From NCBI RefSeq assembly GCF_035917415.1, contig NZ_CP109073.1, positions 3,432,501 through 3,496,500 of the forward strand: a stretch of DNA of 64,000 bases, written 5' to 3'. The position numbers and the translations under genes are program-made. Positions 25,248 to 35,448 of the stretch are shown one piece after another. Below the pieces are notes generated by a model. That model had not been told where the DNA came from. It worked only from the letters and a program-made list of their open reading frames with translations, and ran no database searches. The DNA comes from Streptomyces sp. NBC_01803 (GTDB lineage: Bacteria; Actinomycetota; Actinomycetes; Streptomycetales; Streptomycetaceae). Each line of letters opens with the position of its first letter. Positions within the stretch are counted from its first letter, which is position 1.

Positions 25248-26756
25248 GTGAGCATCACTCCACTTCCGCCGCCCGTCGCCGGCCTCGGCGCCCCCCGTCT
25301 GCGGGAGGCGTTGCTGGCCGCCTCGTTCACGCCCGATGGTCTCCTCGACCTGCTCGGTGCCCCCGCCCATGCCGCCCTCGCGCGCGGCGAGACCGTGCCG
25401 GCCCGGCGCGCCACGCGCGGAGTCGACGCTCCGTCGGCCGTGCTGACGCGGCTGTTCTTGCTGCGGCGGCCCGTTCCGCTGGCCGAGGCCCGGCACGCGC
25501 TGCCGCTCGACGCGGCGCTCGGCGACGGCTGGCTGGCGCGCGACGGCGACGAGGTGCGCGCGACCGTGGACGTGCGCCCCTACGCGGGCGATGACGGCCA
25601 GGACTGGTGGATCGTCTCCGACGCGCTCGGACACCGGGGCGAGGCCCGGGACATCGTGCTCGGCGTCGGCGGCGCGTCCACCACGCTCGCCGGGCTGACG
25701 CCCCGCCACCCCGTCGGCCGGGTGCTCGACCTGGGCACCGGCTGTGGCGTCCAGGCCCTGCACGCCACCCGGCACGCCGCCCGGGTGACCGCCACCGACG
25801 TCAACCCCCGCGCCCTGCGCATGGCCGCCCTCACCCTCGCCCTCTCCGGCGCCCCGGCCGCCGACCTGCGCGAAGGGTCGCTCTTCGAGCCGGTGAAGGA
25901 CGAGGAGAACGCCTACGACCTCATCGTCTCCAATCCCCCGTTCGTCATCTCGCCCACCCGGGCCGGGGACGGCGGCGGCCTGACCTATCGCGACGGCGGC
26001 ATGGCGGGCGACGAGCTGTGCCGCACGGTCGTGCGGGAGTCGGCCGCCCACCTCGCGGACGGCGGCTGGTGCCAGCTCCTGGCCAACTGGCAGCAGGTCG
26101 ACGGCGAGGACTGGCGCGAGCGCGTCGCCGACTGGGTGCCGCCCGGCTGCGACGCGTGGATCGTGCGCCGCGAGGAGCAGGACGTCACCCAGTACACCGA
26201 GCTGTGGCTGCGCGACGCCGGGGCGCACCGCGGCGACCAAGCAGCGTACGAGGAGGCGTACGCGGCCTGGCTGGAGGAGTTCGCCGCCCGCCGCACCCAC
26301 GCGGTCGGCTTCGGCTGGATCACGCTGCGCAAGTCGGGCGCCGCGCGCCCGTCCCTGGTGATCGAGGACTGGCCGCACACCGTCGAACAGCCACTCGGCG
26401 ACACGATCCGGACGCATTTCGCGCGGCGGGACTTCCTCCGCGCTCACGACGACGCCGCGCTGCTGCGCGCCCGTTACGTCCTCGCCGACGGCGTCGTCCA
26501 GGAGCAGCTCGGCACCCCCGGCGACGAGGACCCCGAGCACGTGGTGCTGCGACAGCGGCACGGCATGATGCGGGCCCGCGCCATGGACACGATCAGCGCG
26601 GGTTTCGCCGGAAGCTGTGACGGGACACTCACCGCCGGCACGATCCTCGACGCGATCGCACGGTTGCTCGACGCGGACGAGGTAGCCGTGCGTAGTGGGG
26701 CGACGGAATGGCTGCGGCCCCTGGTTGAACAGGGCTTTCTGATCCCGGCGGAGTGA
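25248..26756 (+). CDS. Class I methyltransferase, PrmC/RsmC-like
   Basis: A 502-residue protein. Residues 1-140 form an N-terminal winged-helix-like DUF7059-type domain; the SAM motif VLDLGTGCGVQALHATRHA is near residue 162 and the catalytic motif NPPF is in DLIVSNPPFVISP, typical of N-methyltransferases acting on glutamine or nucleobase amino groups. Substrate unknown. GTG 25248 is the start; no strong ribosome site is seen. It lies between the lipoprotein gene and topA, as in other streptomycetes. Confidence 0.85.
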   Translation: MSITPLPPPVAGLGAPRLREALLAASFTPDGLLDLLGAPAHAALARGETVPARRATRGVDAPSAVLTRLFLLRRPVPLAEARHALPLDAALGDGWLARDGDEVRATVDVRPYAGDDGQDWWIVSDALGHRGEARDIVLGVGGASTTLAGLTPRHPVGRVLDLGTGCGVQALHATRHAARVTATDVNPRALRMAALTLALSGAPAADLREGSLFEPVKDEENAYDLIVSNPPFVISPTRAGDGGGLTYRDGGMAGDELCRTVVRESAAHLADGGWCQLLANWQQVDGEDWRERVADWVPPGCDAWIVRREEQDVTQYTELWLRDAGAHRGDQAAYEEAYAAWLEEFAARRTHAVGFGWITLRKSGAARPSLVIEDWPHTVEQPLGDTIRTHFARRDFLRAHDDAALLRARYVLADGVVQEQLGTPGDEDPEHVVLRQRHGMMRARAMDTISAGFAGSCDGTLTAGTILDAIARLLDADEVAVRSGATEWLRPLVEQGFLIPAE

Positions 26757-26979
26757 CCGGCGGGGGGCGCGGGGTGCCCGCGCGGCGCGCGGGGTGCACG
26801 GTCGGTGACTGTCCATGGACAACGCGCTGGCGTTACCGGGCGGCGGGAATGGCGGATCTCGGGTTACCGTTCGAGATGCGGTCGCGGGGTTTTCCCATTT
26901 GACACAGAGCAGGGATGTACCGTCACACTCCGCACCGTCAGTACTTTCCCCCTGGGCTGGAGAGAAGAGCGAGAAGAAG
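26757..26979 (+). promoter_or_regulatory. topA: topA promoter region
   Basis: A 223-base gap before topA. A good -35-like TTGACA lies at 26898-26903, but no matching -10 box 17-19 bases on is convincing. The upstream in-frame codons (ATG 26815 onward) have no homology to TopA and are probably untranslated leader. In S. coelicolor this promoter responds to DNA relaxation; that is family knowledge, not visible here. Confidence 0.45.
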
Positions 26980-29916
26980 TTGTCCCCGACCAGCGAGACC
27001 GCGAACGGCGGCCGTCGACTCGTCATCGTCGAGTCGCCCGCCAAGGCCAAGACGATCAAGGGCTACCTCGGCCCCGGATATGTGGTCGAGGCCAGCGTCG
27101 GGCACATCCGCGACCTGCCGAGCGGCGCCGCCGAGGTGCCCGCCAAGTACAAGGGCGAGCCCTGGGCCCGGCTCGGCGTGAACGTGGATGAGGACTTCGA
27201 GCCGCTGTACGTCGTCAACAGCGACAAGAAGGACCAGGTCAAGAAGCTCAAGGAGCTGCTGGCCGACTCCGACGAGCTCTATCTCGCCACCGACGAGGAC
27301 CGCGAGGGCGAGGCCATCGCCTGGCACCTCAAGGAGGTCCTCAAGCCCAAGGTCCCCGTCCGCCGCATGGTCTTCCACGAGATCACCCGCGATGCCATCA
27401 GAGCCGCGGTGAACAACCCCCGCGAGCTCAACCAGCTTCTCGTCGACGCCCAGGAGACGCGCCGCATCCTCGACCGCCTCTACGGCTACGAAGTCTCGCC
27501 CGTGCTGTGGAAGAAGGTCATGCCCCGGCTCTCCGCGGGCCGGGTGCAGTCCGTGGCGACCCGGCTCGTCGTCGAGCGGGAACGGGAGCGCATCGCGTTC
27601 CGCTCCGCCGAGTACTGGGACCTGACCGGCACGTTCACCCCCGCGCCCGGTGACGGGCCGTTCGACGCGCGGCTGATCGCCGTGGACGGCCGGCGGGTCG
27701 CGCAGGGCCGGGACTTCGGCCCGGACGGGCAGCCGCGCAACCCCGGCCAGGTCCAGCAGCTCGGTGAGGAGAGCGCCCGCGCGCTGGCCGCCGCGCTGAC
27801 GGACACGGCGTTCGCGGTCCGCTCGGTCGAGGCCAAGCCGTACCGCCGCTCGCCGTACGCGCCGTTCCGCACCACCACGCTCCAGCAGGAATCCTCCCGC
27901 AAGCTCGGGATGGGCGCGAAGTCCACCATGCAGGTCGCCCAGCGCCTGTACGAGAACGGCTTCATCACCTATATGCGGACCGACTCCACCACCCTGTCGG
28001 ACACCGCCGTCTCCGCCGCCAGGACCCAGGTCACCCAGCTCTACGGCGCCGAGTACCTGCCGGACCGGCCGCGGGTCTACGCGAGCAAGGTGAAGAACGC
28101 GCAGGAGGCGCACGAGGCGATCCGCCCCTCCGGGGACCGCTTCCGCACGCCCGCCGAAACGGGTCTGACGGGCGATCAGTACCGCCTGTACGAGCTGATC
28201 TGGAAGCGGACCGTCGCCTCCCAGATGAAGGACGCGGTCGGCCAGTCCGTCGCCGTCCGGATCGCGGGCACCAGCGCGGACGGCAAGGACTGCGAGTTCG
28301 GCGCGACCGGCAAGGTCATCACGTTCCACGGCTTCCTCAAGGCGTACGTCGAGGGCGCCGACGATCCGAACGCCGAGCTCGACGACCGCGAGCGGCGGCT
28401 GCCGCCCGTCGCCGAGGGCGACCCGCTCGGCGCGCGGGACATCACGGCCGACGGTCACGCCACCAAGCCGCCGGCGCGCTACACCGAGGCCACGCTGGTC
28501 AAGGAGCTGGAGGAGCGGGAGATCGGCCGCCCGTCCACCTACGCCACGATCATCGGCACCATCCTCGACCGGCGCTATGTCTTCAAGAAGGGCACGGCGC
28601 TCGTTCCCTCCTTCCTCTCCTTCGCCGTCGTCAACCTGCTCGAACAGCACTTCGGGCGGCTGGTCGACTACGACTTCACGGCCAGGATGGAGGACGACCT
28701 CGACCGCATCGCCACCGGCGACGCCGAGGCCGTGCCGTGGCTGCGCCGCTTCTACTTCGGCGAGGCCCCCGACGGTGGCGCGGCCGTCGGCGGCGCGGCC
28801 GACGCGGGGAACGGCGACGGCGACCACCTCGGCGGGCTGAAGGAGCTGGTCACCGACCTCGGCGCGATCGACGCGCGGGAGATCTCGTCGTTCCCGGTCG
28901 GCGACGGCATCGTGCTGCGCGTCGGCCGGTACGGACCGTACGTGGAGGCGCCGCCGGAGCCGGACGGCGAGCCGGGGGAGCCGGGCAAGCGGGCCGACGT
29001 GCCCGACGACCTGCCGCCGGACGAGCTGACGGTCGACCTGGCCAAGGAGCTGCTGGCCAAGCCCAGCGGCGACTTCGAGCTGGGCGCCGACCCGGTCAGC
29101 GGCCACCAGATCGTCGCCCGCGACGGCCGGTACGGACCGTACGTCACCGAGGTGCTGCCCGAGGGCACGCCGACGACCGGGAAGAACGCGGTCAAGCCGC
29201 GCACCGCCTCGCTGCTGAAGTCGATGTCGCTGGACTCCGTCACGCTCGAAGACGCGCTGCGGCTGCTGTCCCTGCCGCGCGTGGTGGGCACCGACCCCGA
29301 GTCGGGGCAGGAGATCACGGCGCAGAACGGGCGGTACGGCCCGTACCTGAAAAAGGGGACGGACTCGCGTTCGCTGACGAGTGAGGAGCAGCTCTTCACC
29401 GTCACGCTGGACGAGGCGTTGTCCATCTACGCGCAGCCGAAGCAGCGGGGGCGGGCCGCGGCCAAGCCGCCGCTGAAGGAGCTGGGCGAGGACCCGGTGA
29501 CCGGGCAGCCGGTGGTGGTCAAGGACGGGCGGTTCGGGCCGTATGTGACGGACGGGGAGACGAACGCGACGCTGCGCCGCGACGACGACCCGGAGACCAT
29601 CACGCCGGAGCGCGGGTACGAGCTGCTGGCGGAGAAGCGCGCCAAGGCGCCGGCGAAGAAGACCGCCGCCAAGAAGACCGCCGCCAAGAAGACAGCGGCG
29701 AAGAAGGCCCCGGCCAAGAAGACCACCGCGAAGAAGGCGCCGACGAAGAAGACCGCCGCCAAGAAGATGGCGGCGGGGGAGACGCCGGCGGGGGAGACGC
29801 GGGCCGGCGCGGCCGACGCGACCGCGAAGAAGGCGACGGACAGGAAGGCTCCGGCGAAGAAGGCCGCCGCGAAGAAGGCCACGTCGGCCAGGTCGTCGAC
29901 GAGCGCGCGGGAGTAG
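26980..29916 (+). CDS. topA: DNA topoisomerase I
   Basis: A 978-residue type IA topoisomerase that removes negative supercoils. The Toprim domain carries VIVESPAKAKTIKGYLG and ATDEDREGEAIAWHL; the active-site tyrosine is Tyr331 in GFITYMRTDST. No Cys4 zinc fingers follow; instead there are several GRYGPYV repeats. The last 90 residues are Lys/Ala repeats (KKTAAKK), the actinobacterial processivity tail. The start is a TTG at 26980, giving SPTSETANGG as in S. coelicolor TopA. Confidence 0.95.
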   Translation: MSPTSETANGGRRLVIVESPAKAKTIKGYLGPGYVVEASVGHIRDLPSGAAEVPAKYKGEPWARLGVNVDEDFEPLYVVNSDKKDQVKKLKELLADSDELYLATDEDREGEAIAWHLKEVLKPKVPVRRMVFHEITRDAIRAAVNNPRELNQLLVDAQETRRILDRLYGYEVSPVLWKKVMPRLSAGRVQSVATRLVVERERERIAFRSAEYWDLTGTFTPAPGDGPFDARLIAVDGRRVAQGRDFGPDGQPRNPGQVQQLGEESARALAAALTDTAFAVRSVEAKPYRRSPYAPFRTTTLQQESSRKLGMGAKSTMQVAQRLYENGFITYMRTDSTTLSDTAVSAARTQVTQLYGAEYLPDRPRVYASKVKNAQEAHEAIRPSGDRFRTPAETGLTGDQYRLYELIWKRTVASQMKDAVGQSVAVRIAGTSADGKDCEFGATGKVITFHGFLKAYVEGADDPNAELDDRERRLPPVAEGDPLGARDITADGHATKPPARYTEATLVKELEEREIGRPSTYATIIGTILDRRYVFKKGTALVPSFLSFAVVNLLEQHFGRLVDYDFTARMEDDLDRIATGDAEAVPWLRRFYFGEAPDGGAAVGGAADAGNGDGDHLGGLKELVTDLGAIDAREISSFPVGDGIVLRVGRYGPYVEAPPEPDGEPGEPGKRADVPDDLPPDELTVDLAKELLAKPSGDFELGADPVSGHQIVARDGRYGPYVTEVLPEGTPTTGKNAVKPRTASLLKSMSLDSVTLEDALRLLSLPRVVGTDPESGQEITAQNGRYGPYLKKGTDSRSLTSEEQLFTVTLDEALSIYAQPKQRGRAAAKPPLKELGEDPVTGQPVVVKDGRFGPYVTDGETNATLRRDDDPETITPERGYELLAEKRAKAPAKKTAAKKTAAKKTAAKKAPAKKTTAKKAPTKKTAAKKMAAGETPAGETRAGAADATAKKATDRKAPAKKAAAKKATSARSSTSARE

Positions 29917-29998
29917 CCGTGGCGGTGCCGGCCCCGTCCTCCGGGCAAATGTTCGGGTACGTGGTTTGGCCGTCCGTGGTGAAGGTTACGCTGGCCGA

Positions 29999-32900
29999 AT
30001 GACGCGAGCAGAGCAACCCGAGGTTGTCGACCCCGCCCGCGGCGCCACCGACGAGGCGCTCGCCGCGGACTCACGCGAGCGCGCGCGGCGGGCACTGTTG
30101 CAGGTCCCCGGCCTGCGTCGGCTGTGGGAGGCGGCGTTCGCCGGCGGTATAGGCGACGCCCTCGCCCAGCTCGTGCTGATCCTGCTCTCCGTTCAGGCCG
30201 CCCTCTACGTGCCGGAGGACGGTGGCGAGCCGATCTTCGGCGGTGAGTACCGCGGTGTGGCGCTGGCCGTCACCGTCGCGCTCGCCGTGCGACTGCTGGC
30301 CACCGGCCTGGCGGGCGTGCTGCTGCTCGGCCCGCTCGTCGGCCTGCTCGCGCCGTCCGGACCGCTGGACCGCCGCTGGACGATGGTCGGCGCCGACGCG
30401 GTCCGCGCCGTGCTGCTGATCGTGGCCCCGCTGTGGATCGACTGGGTGCCCGACAGCGCGTACGTCTACATCCTGCTCACCGTTCTCGTCACCGGTTCGG
30501 CGGAACGGATCTGGGCCGTTACCAGGGACAGCGTCGCGCCCGCCCTGCTGCCCGTCCCGCCGCCCGAGGGCGCCGCCGTCCGGCCGCTGCCCGACCACCA
30601 CGAGGCGCTGCGCCGCCTCTGGCTGCGCAGCGGCTATGTCGCGATCCCGCTGGCCGCCGCCACGCTGCTCGGCGCGGCCCTGGTGAGCAACCTGCTGGCC
30701 ACCGGCCTCGACTGGTTCTCCACCCACCAGGCGGCCCTGGCCTCCTATGTGGCGGCCGGTTTCTTCGCCGCCTCGATCTCCGTCCTGTATTTCCTGCGGC
30801 TGCCGGGTGCCGAGTCCCGGCGGCCGGGCTCGCCGCTGGAGGGCCTGCGCCGCCCCGCCGTCGGCTCCGCTCCCGACAAGGGCAGGACCGGCGCCGTTCC
30901 GGTGCTCATCCTCGGCTGCGCGGCCGTCGCCGCCGCCGTCGCCGCGGCCGTCGCGCTCGGCGTGCTGCGCGTCGGGGACCAGGGCGGCGGCCCGGTGTCA
31001 TTCGGGCTGCTGGTGCTGGGCCTCACCGGCGGGGTCGTGATCGGCGTGCGACTCGCGCCCGCCGTGCTGCCCGCGCTGTCCCGGCGACGGTTGTTCGCGC
31101 TGGCCCTGGCCCTCACCGGGCTCGGGCTGTTCGGCACCGGCCTGATCGCGGATCCGGCCACCGTCCTGTTCACCGCCGCCGCCACCGGTCTGGTGGCCGG
31201 CGTCGCCGCGAACACCGGACACGTGCTGCTCGACCAGGAGACCGAGGCGTTCCGCAGGCCCCGGCTCACCCAGCACCTGAACGCGGTGGTGCGCCTCGCC
31301 GTCGCGGTGGCGCTGGTCGCGGCCCCGCTGGCCGCCGCGTTCATCGGCCCGCACCGGGTGGAGCGCGGGGACTTCGTCATCCAGCACGGTGGCGCCGCGT
31401 TCACCCTGATGATCGTCGGCGCGCTGCTGCTGCCCGTCGCCGCCGTCGTGCTCGGCCGCACCGACGACCGGCGCGGCGTGCCGTTCGGGCGCGATCTGGC
31501 GAGCGCGCTGGGCGGCGGCTCCCGGACCGACCGGTCGGCGCCCGCGGCCACCGGGTTCTTCATCGCCGTCGAGGGCGGTGACGGCGCCGGCAAGTCCACC
31601 CAGGTGGAGGCGCTGGCGGAGTGGATCCGCAGCAAGGGCCACGAGGTCGTCGTCACCCGCGAGCCCGGCGCCACCCCGGTCGGCCAGCGGCTGCGGGCGA
31701 TCCTGCTGGACGTCGCCTCCGGCGGGCTGTCCGACCGGGCCGAGGCCCTGCTGTACGCGGCGGACCGCGCCGAGCACGTCGAGTCGGTCATCCGGCCGGC
31801 CCTGGAGCGCGGCGCCATCGTCGTCTCCGACCGGTACACCGACTCGTCGATCGCTTACCAGGGCGCCGGCCGCGACCTGTCCTCCACGGAGGTCGCACGG
31901 ATCTCGCGGTGGGCGACGGCCGGGCTGGTGCCGCATCTGACGGTGCTGCTGGATGTGTCGCCGGAGACCGCGCGCGAGCGGTTCACCGAGGCGCCGGACC
32001 GGCTGGAGTCCGAGCCCAACGAGTTTCACCAGCGGGTGCGGGCCGGGTTCCTGGCGCTGGCCGCCGCCGACCCGGCGCGTTATCTGGTGATCGACGCCGG
32101 CCAGGACCCGGCGTCCGTCACCACCGCCGCGCGGCACCGGCTCGACCAGATGCTGCCGTTGTCCGAGGCCGAGGTGCGCGCTCTGGAGGAGGCGCGGCGG
32201 CGCGCCGAGGAAGAAGCGCGCCGGCGTGCGGAGGAGGAGCGCAGGCGCAAGGAGGAGGAAGAGCGCCTGGAGCGCGAACGCCAGGCGGAGCTCGCGCGGT
32301 TGCGCGCCGAGGAAGAGGAGCGGCTGCGGCGCGAGGAGGAGGAGCGGCAGCTCGCCGAGGAGGCGCGCCGCATCGAGGAAGCGCGCCGGGTGGCCGAGGA
32401 GGCCCGCAGGCTCGCGGAGGAGGAGCGCCGTCGCCGGGAGGCGGAGGAGCGGCTGCGGCGCGAGGAGGAGGAACGGCGCCGGCGCGAGGCCGAGGAGGAG
32501 GCACGGCTGCGCGCCCAGGCCGAGGAGCGGCGCCGGGAGAAGCAGCGCAAGGCCGAGGAGGCGCTAGTGCGGGCGGAGCAGGCGCGGCTGGCCTCGGCGG
32601 CGGCTGCGTCGGCCGCGTCGACGGCGGGACCTGAGGCCGGGGCGTCGGAGCCGTCCGGGGCGTCCGGGCAGTCCGGTGCCAAGGAGCCGGACAGCGCGGA
32701 GACCGTGCAGATTCCGCTGGCCAACCCCGACAACGAGGAAACGGCGATCATCCCGCGCGGTGAGGGCCCCGACGCGGTGCGGGAGACCCGGCCGCTGCCG
32801 CAGATCGGCGGCGCGGACCGGGCGGCCCCGCCGCCTCCGCCGACCGCGCCCCCCGCACCTCCTGTGCCGTCCGCGCCGTCCGCCTCCGGGCCGCGCTCGC

Positions 32901-33019
32901 GGCGGGAGTGGGCGGAGGAGACGCCGTTGGACGACGTCCCGACGCTGGCGGACGAGCTCCTCGGTCCGCACCGGGACGAGGACGACGGCGAGGAGGGCGG
33001 CCGGGCCCGGCGCGGTTGA
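29999..33019 (+). CDS. tmk: Membrane-fused thymidylate kinase
   Basis: A 1,006-residue multidomain protein. Residues 1 to about 510 form a polytopic MFS-like domain with about 12 hydrophobic segments; residues 518-720 are a dTMP kinase with P-loop EGGDGAGKST (Lys532), the DR motif in SDRYTDSSIAYQGAG and the REPGATPVG segment. It makes dTDP for DNA synthesis. Residues 720-870 are a long charged coiled coil of repeated EEARRRAEEE type, and the tail is Pro/Ala-rich. This fusion is known in streptomycetes. TACGCT lies exactly 6 bases before the ATG, so translation is probably leaderless. Confidence 0.93.
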   Translation: MTRAEQPEVVDPARGATDEALAADSRERARRALLQVPGLRRLWEAAFAGGIGDALAQLVLILLSVQAALYVPEDGGEPIFGGEYRGVALAVTVALAVRLLATGLAGVLLLGPLVGLLAPSGPLDRRWTMVGADAVRAVLLIVAPLWIDWVPDSAYVYILLTVLVTGSAERIWAVTRDSVAPALLPVPPPEGAAVRPLPDHHEALRRLWLRSGYVAIPLAAATLLGAALVSNLLATGLDWFSTHQAALASYVAAGFFAASISVLYFLRLPGAESRRPGSPLEGLRRPAVGSAPDKGRTGAVPVLILGCAAVAAAVAAAVALGVLRVGDQGGGPVSFGLLVLGLTGGVVIGVRLAPAVLPALSRRRLFALALALTGLGLFGTGLIADPATVLFTAAATGLVAGVAANTGHVLLDQETEAFRRPRLTQHLNAVVRLAVAVALVAAPLAAAFIGPHRVERGDFVIQHGGAAFTLMIVGALLLPVAAVVLGRTDDRRGVPFGRDLASALGGGSRTDRSAPAATGFFIAVEGGDGAGKSTQVEALAEWIRSKGHEVVVTREPGATPVGQRLRAILLDVASGGLSDRAEALLYAADRAEHVESVIRPALERGAIVVSDRYTDSSIAYQGAGRDLSSTEVARISRWATAGLVPHLTVLLDVSPETARERFTEAPDRLESEPNEFHQRVRAGFLALAAADPARYLVIDAGQDPASVTTAARHRLDQMLPLSEAEVRALEEARRRAEEEARRRAEEERRRKEEEERLERERQAELARLRAEEEERLRREEEERQLAEEARRIEEARRVAEEARRLAEEERRRREAEERLRREEEERRRREAEEEARLRAQAEERRREKQRKAEEALVRAEQARLASAAAASAASTAGPEAGASEPSGASGQSGAKEPDSAETVQIPLANPDNEETAIIPRGEGPDAVRETRPLPQIGGADRAAPPPPPTAPPAPPVPSAPSASGPRSRREWAEETPLDDVPTLADELLGPHRDEDDGEEGGRARRG

Positions 33020-33040
33020 CGACGGGGCCGGGTCCTCTGG

Positions 33041-34003
<963 letters not shown>

Positions 34004-34220
34004 GCGGCAAACGTTCCATGTGGCGAGTGGGGAATGTGCTCAGCGTGACGGTGTCGTTACGGCAGGTTCCTCCGAACGGGCCCGGCTGTCAGTGGCGTGC
34101 CGCAGAATGGTCGCTACCTCGTCAGTGGGTGCCGGTGCGTGCTGTCCGGAGCCGGTGGCGTCGGGTGTCGGTGTTGCCGGTGGTGTCGGTGTGGATCTTG
34201 GTCAGGGGAGGGAGCGGGCG

Positions 34221-35429
34221 ATGGCGGTCTGGGACGACCTGGTCGGACAGGATCGGGTGACGGAGCAGCTCGCCGCGGCGGCGCGTGACGCGCACGGGTA
34301 TGTCGCGACGGCGGCGAGCGGCGAGGAGCCGGAGCTGTCGGGTTCGGCGATGACGCACGCCTGGCTGTTCACCGGCCCGCCCGGCTCGGGCCGGTCCACG
34401 GCGGCGCGGGCGTTCGCCGCGGCCCTGCAGTGCGTCAGCCCCGACCTCGCGCTGGGCGGTCGGCCCGGCTGCGGCTTCTGCGACGGCTGCCACACCGCCC
34501 TCATCGGCACGCACGCCGACGTCGAGGTGATCCGCACCGATCTGCTCACCATCGGCGTCAAGGAGACCCGCGAGCTGGTCCGCAGGGCCCAGCTCTCGCC
34601 GGCCGGCGGACGGTGGCAGGCCATCGTGATGGAGGACGCCGACCGCCTCACCGAAGGCGCGGGGAACGTGCTGCTGAAGGCCATCGAGGAGCCCGCCCCG
34701 CGCACGGTGTGGCTGCTGTGCGCCCCCTCGACGGAGGACGTGCTGCCCACCATCCGCTCCCGCTGCCGCCACCTCGCGCTGCGCACGCCCCCGGTGGCCG
34801 CCGTCGCCGAGATCCTGATCCGCCGCGACGGCATCGAGCCTGACGTCGCGGCGGCCGTCGCCCAGGCGACGCAGGGCCACATCGGGCGCGCGAGGCGGCT
34901 GGCCACCGACGAGCAGGCCCGCGTCCGCCGGGCCGCCGTGCTGCGGCTTCCCGAGCGGCTGACGGACATCGGCGGCTGTCTGCGCGCCGCGCAGGAGCTG
35001 GTGGACGCCGCGGCGGCGGACGCCAAGCAGCTCGCCGAGGAGCTCGACGAGAAGGAGACCGGGGAGCTGCGCGCGGCGCTCGGCGCCGCCGAGGGCAAGC
35101 GCCTGCCGCGCGGTACCGCGGGCGCGATGAAGGAGTTGGAGGACCGGCAGAAGCGTCGCGCCACCCGCACCCAGCGGGACGCGCTGGATCTCGCCCTCAC
35201 CGACCTCACCGCCTTCTACCGGGACGTGCTGGCACGCCAGTTCGGCTCGGCCGTCGCCCTCGCTCTCGCCGGCGGGGAGAGCGCGGCGGCGGTGGACCGT
35301 ATCGCCGCCTCGTCCCGTCCCGAGCAGACGCTGCGGCGGATGGAGGCCGTTCTCGACTGCCGCCGTGCCCTCGACCGGAACGTCGCGCCGCTGCTCGCCG
35401 TGGAGGCGATGACGATGGCCCTGCGGTGA
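34221..35429 (+). CDS. holB: DNA polymerase III subunit delta'
   Basis: A 402-residue clamp-loader subunit. The AAA+ domain has Walker A GPPGSGRST, a zinc-binding cysteine set (CVSP, CGFCDGC), Walker B-like VMEDADRL and the SRC motif IRSRCRH. It loads the sliding clamp together with the tau/gamma and delta subunits. ATG 34221 follows GGGAGGGAG. It lies near tmk as in many bacteria. Confidence 0.93.
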   Translation: MAVWDDLVGQDRVTEQLAAAARDAHGYVATAASGEEPELSGSAMTHAWLFTGPPGSGRSTAARAFAAALQCVSPDLALGGRPGCGFCDGCHTALIGTHADVEVIRTDLLTIGVKETRELVRRAQLSPAGGRWQAIVMEDADRLTEGAGNVLLKAIEEPAPRTVWLLCAPSTEDVLPTIRSRCRHLALRTPPVAAVAEILIRRDGIEPDVAAAVAQATQGHIGRARRLATDEQARVRRAAVLRLPERLTDIGGCLRAAQELVDAAAADAKQLAEELDEKETGELRAALGAAEGKRLPRGTAGAMKELEDRQKRRATRTQRDALDLALTDLTAFYRDVLARQFGSAVALALAGGESAAAVDRIAASSRPEQTLRRMEAVLDCRRALDRNVAPLLAVEAMTMALR

Positions 35430-35448
35430 GCGACTACGCTCGACCACC

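Noticed and set aside
26815..26979. Upstream ATG starts for topA
   Set aside because: The added residues match nothing in TopA proteins, whereas TTG 26980 gives the conserved N-terminus.
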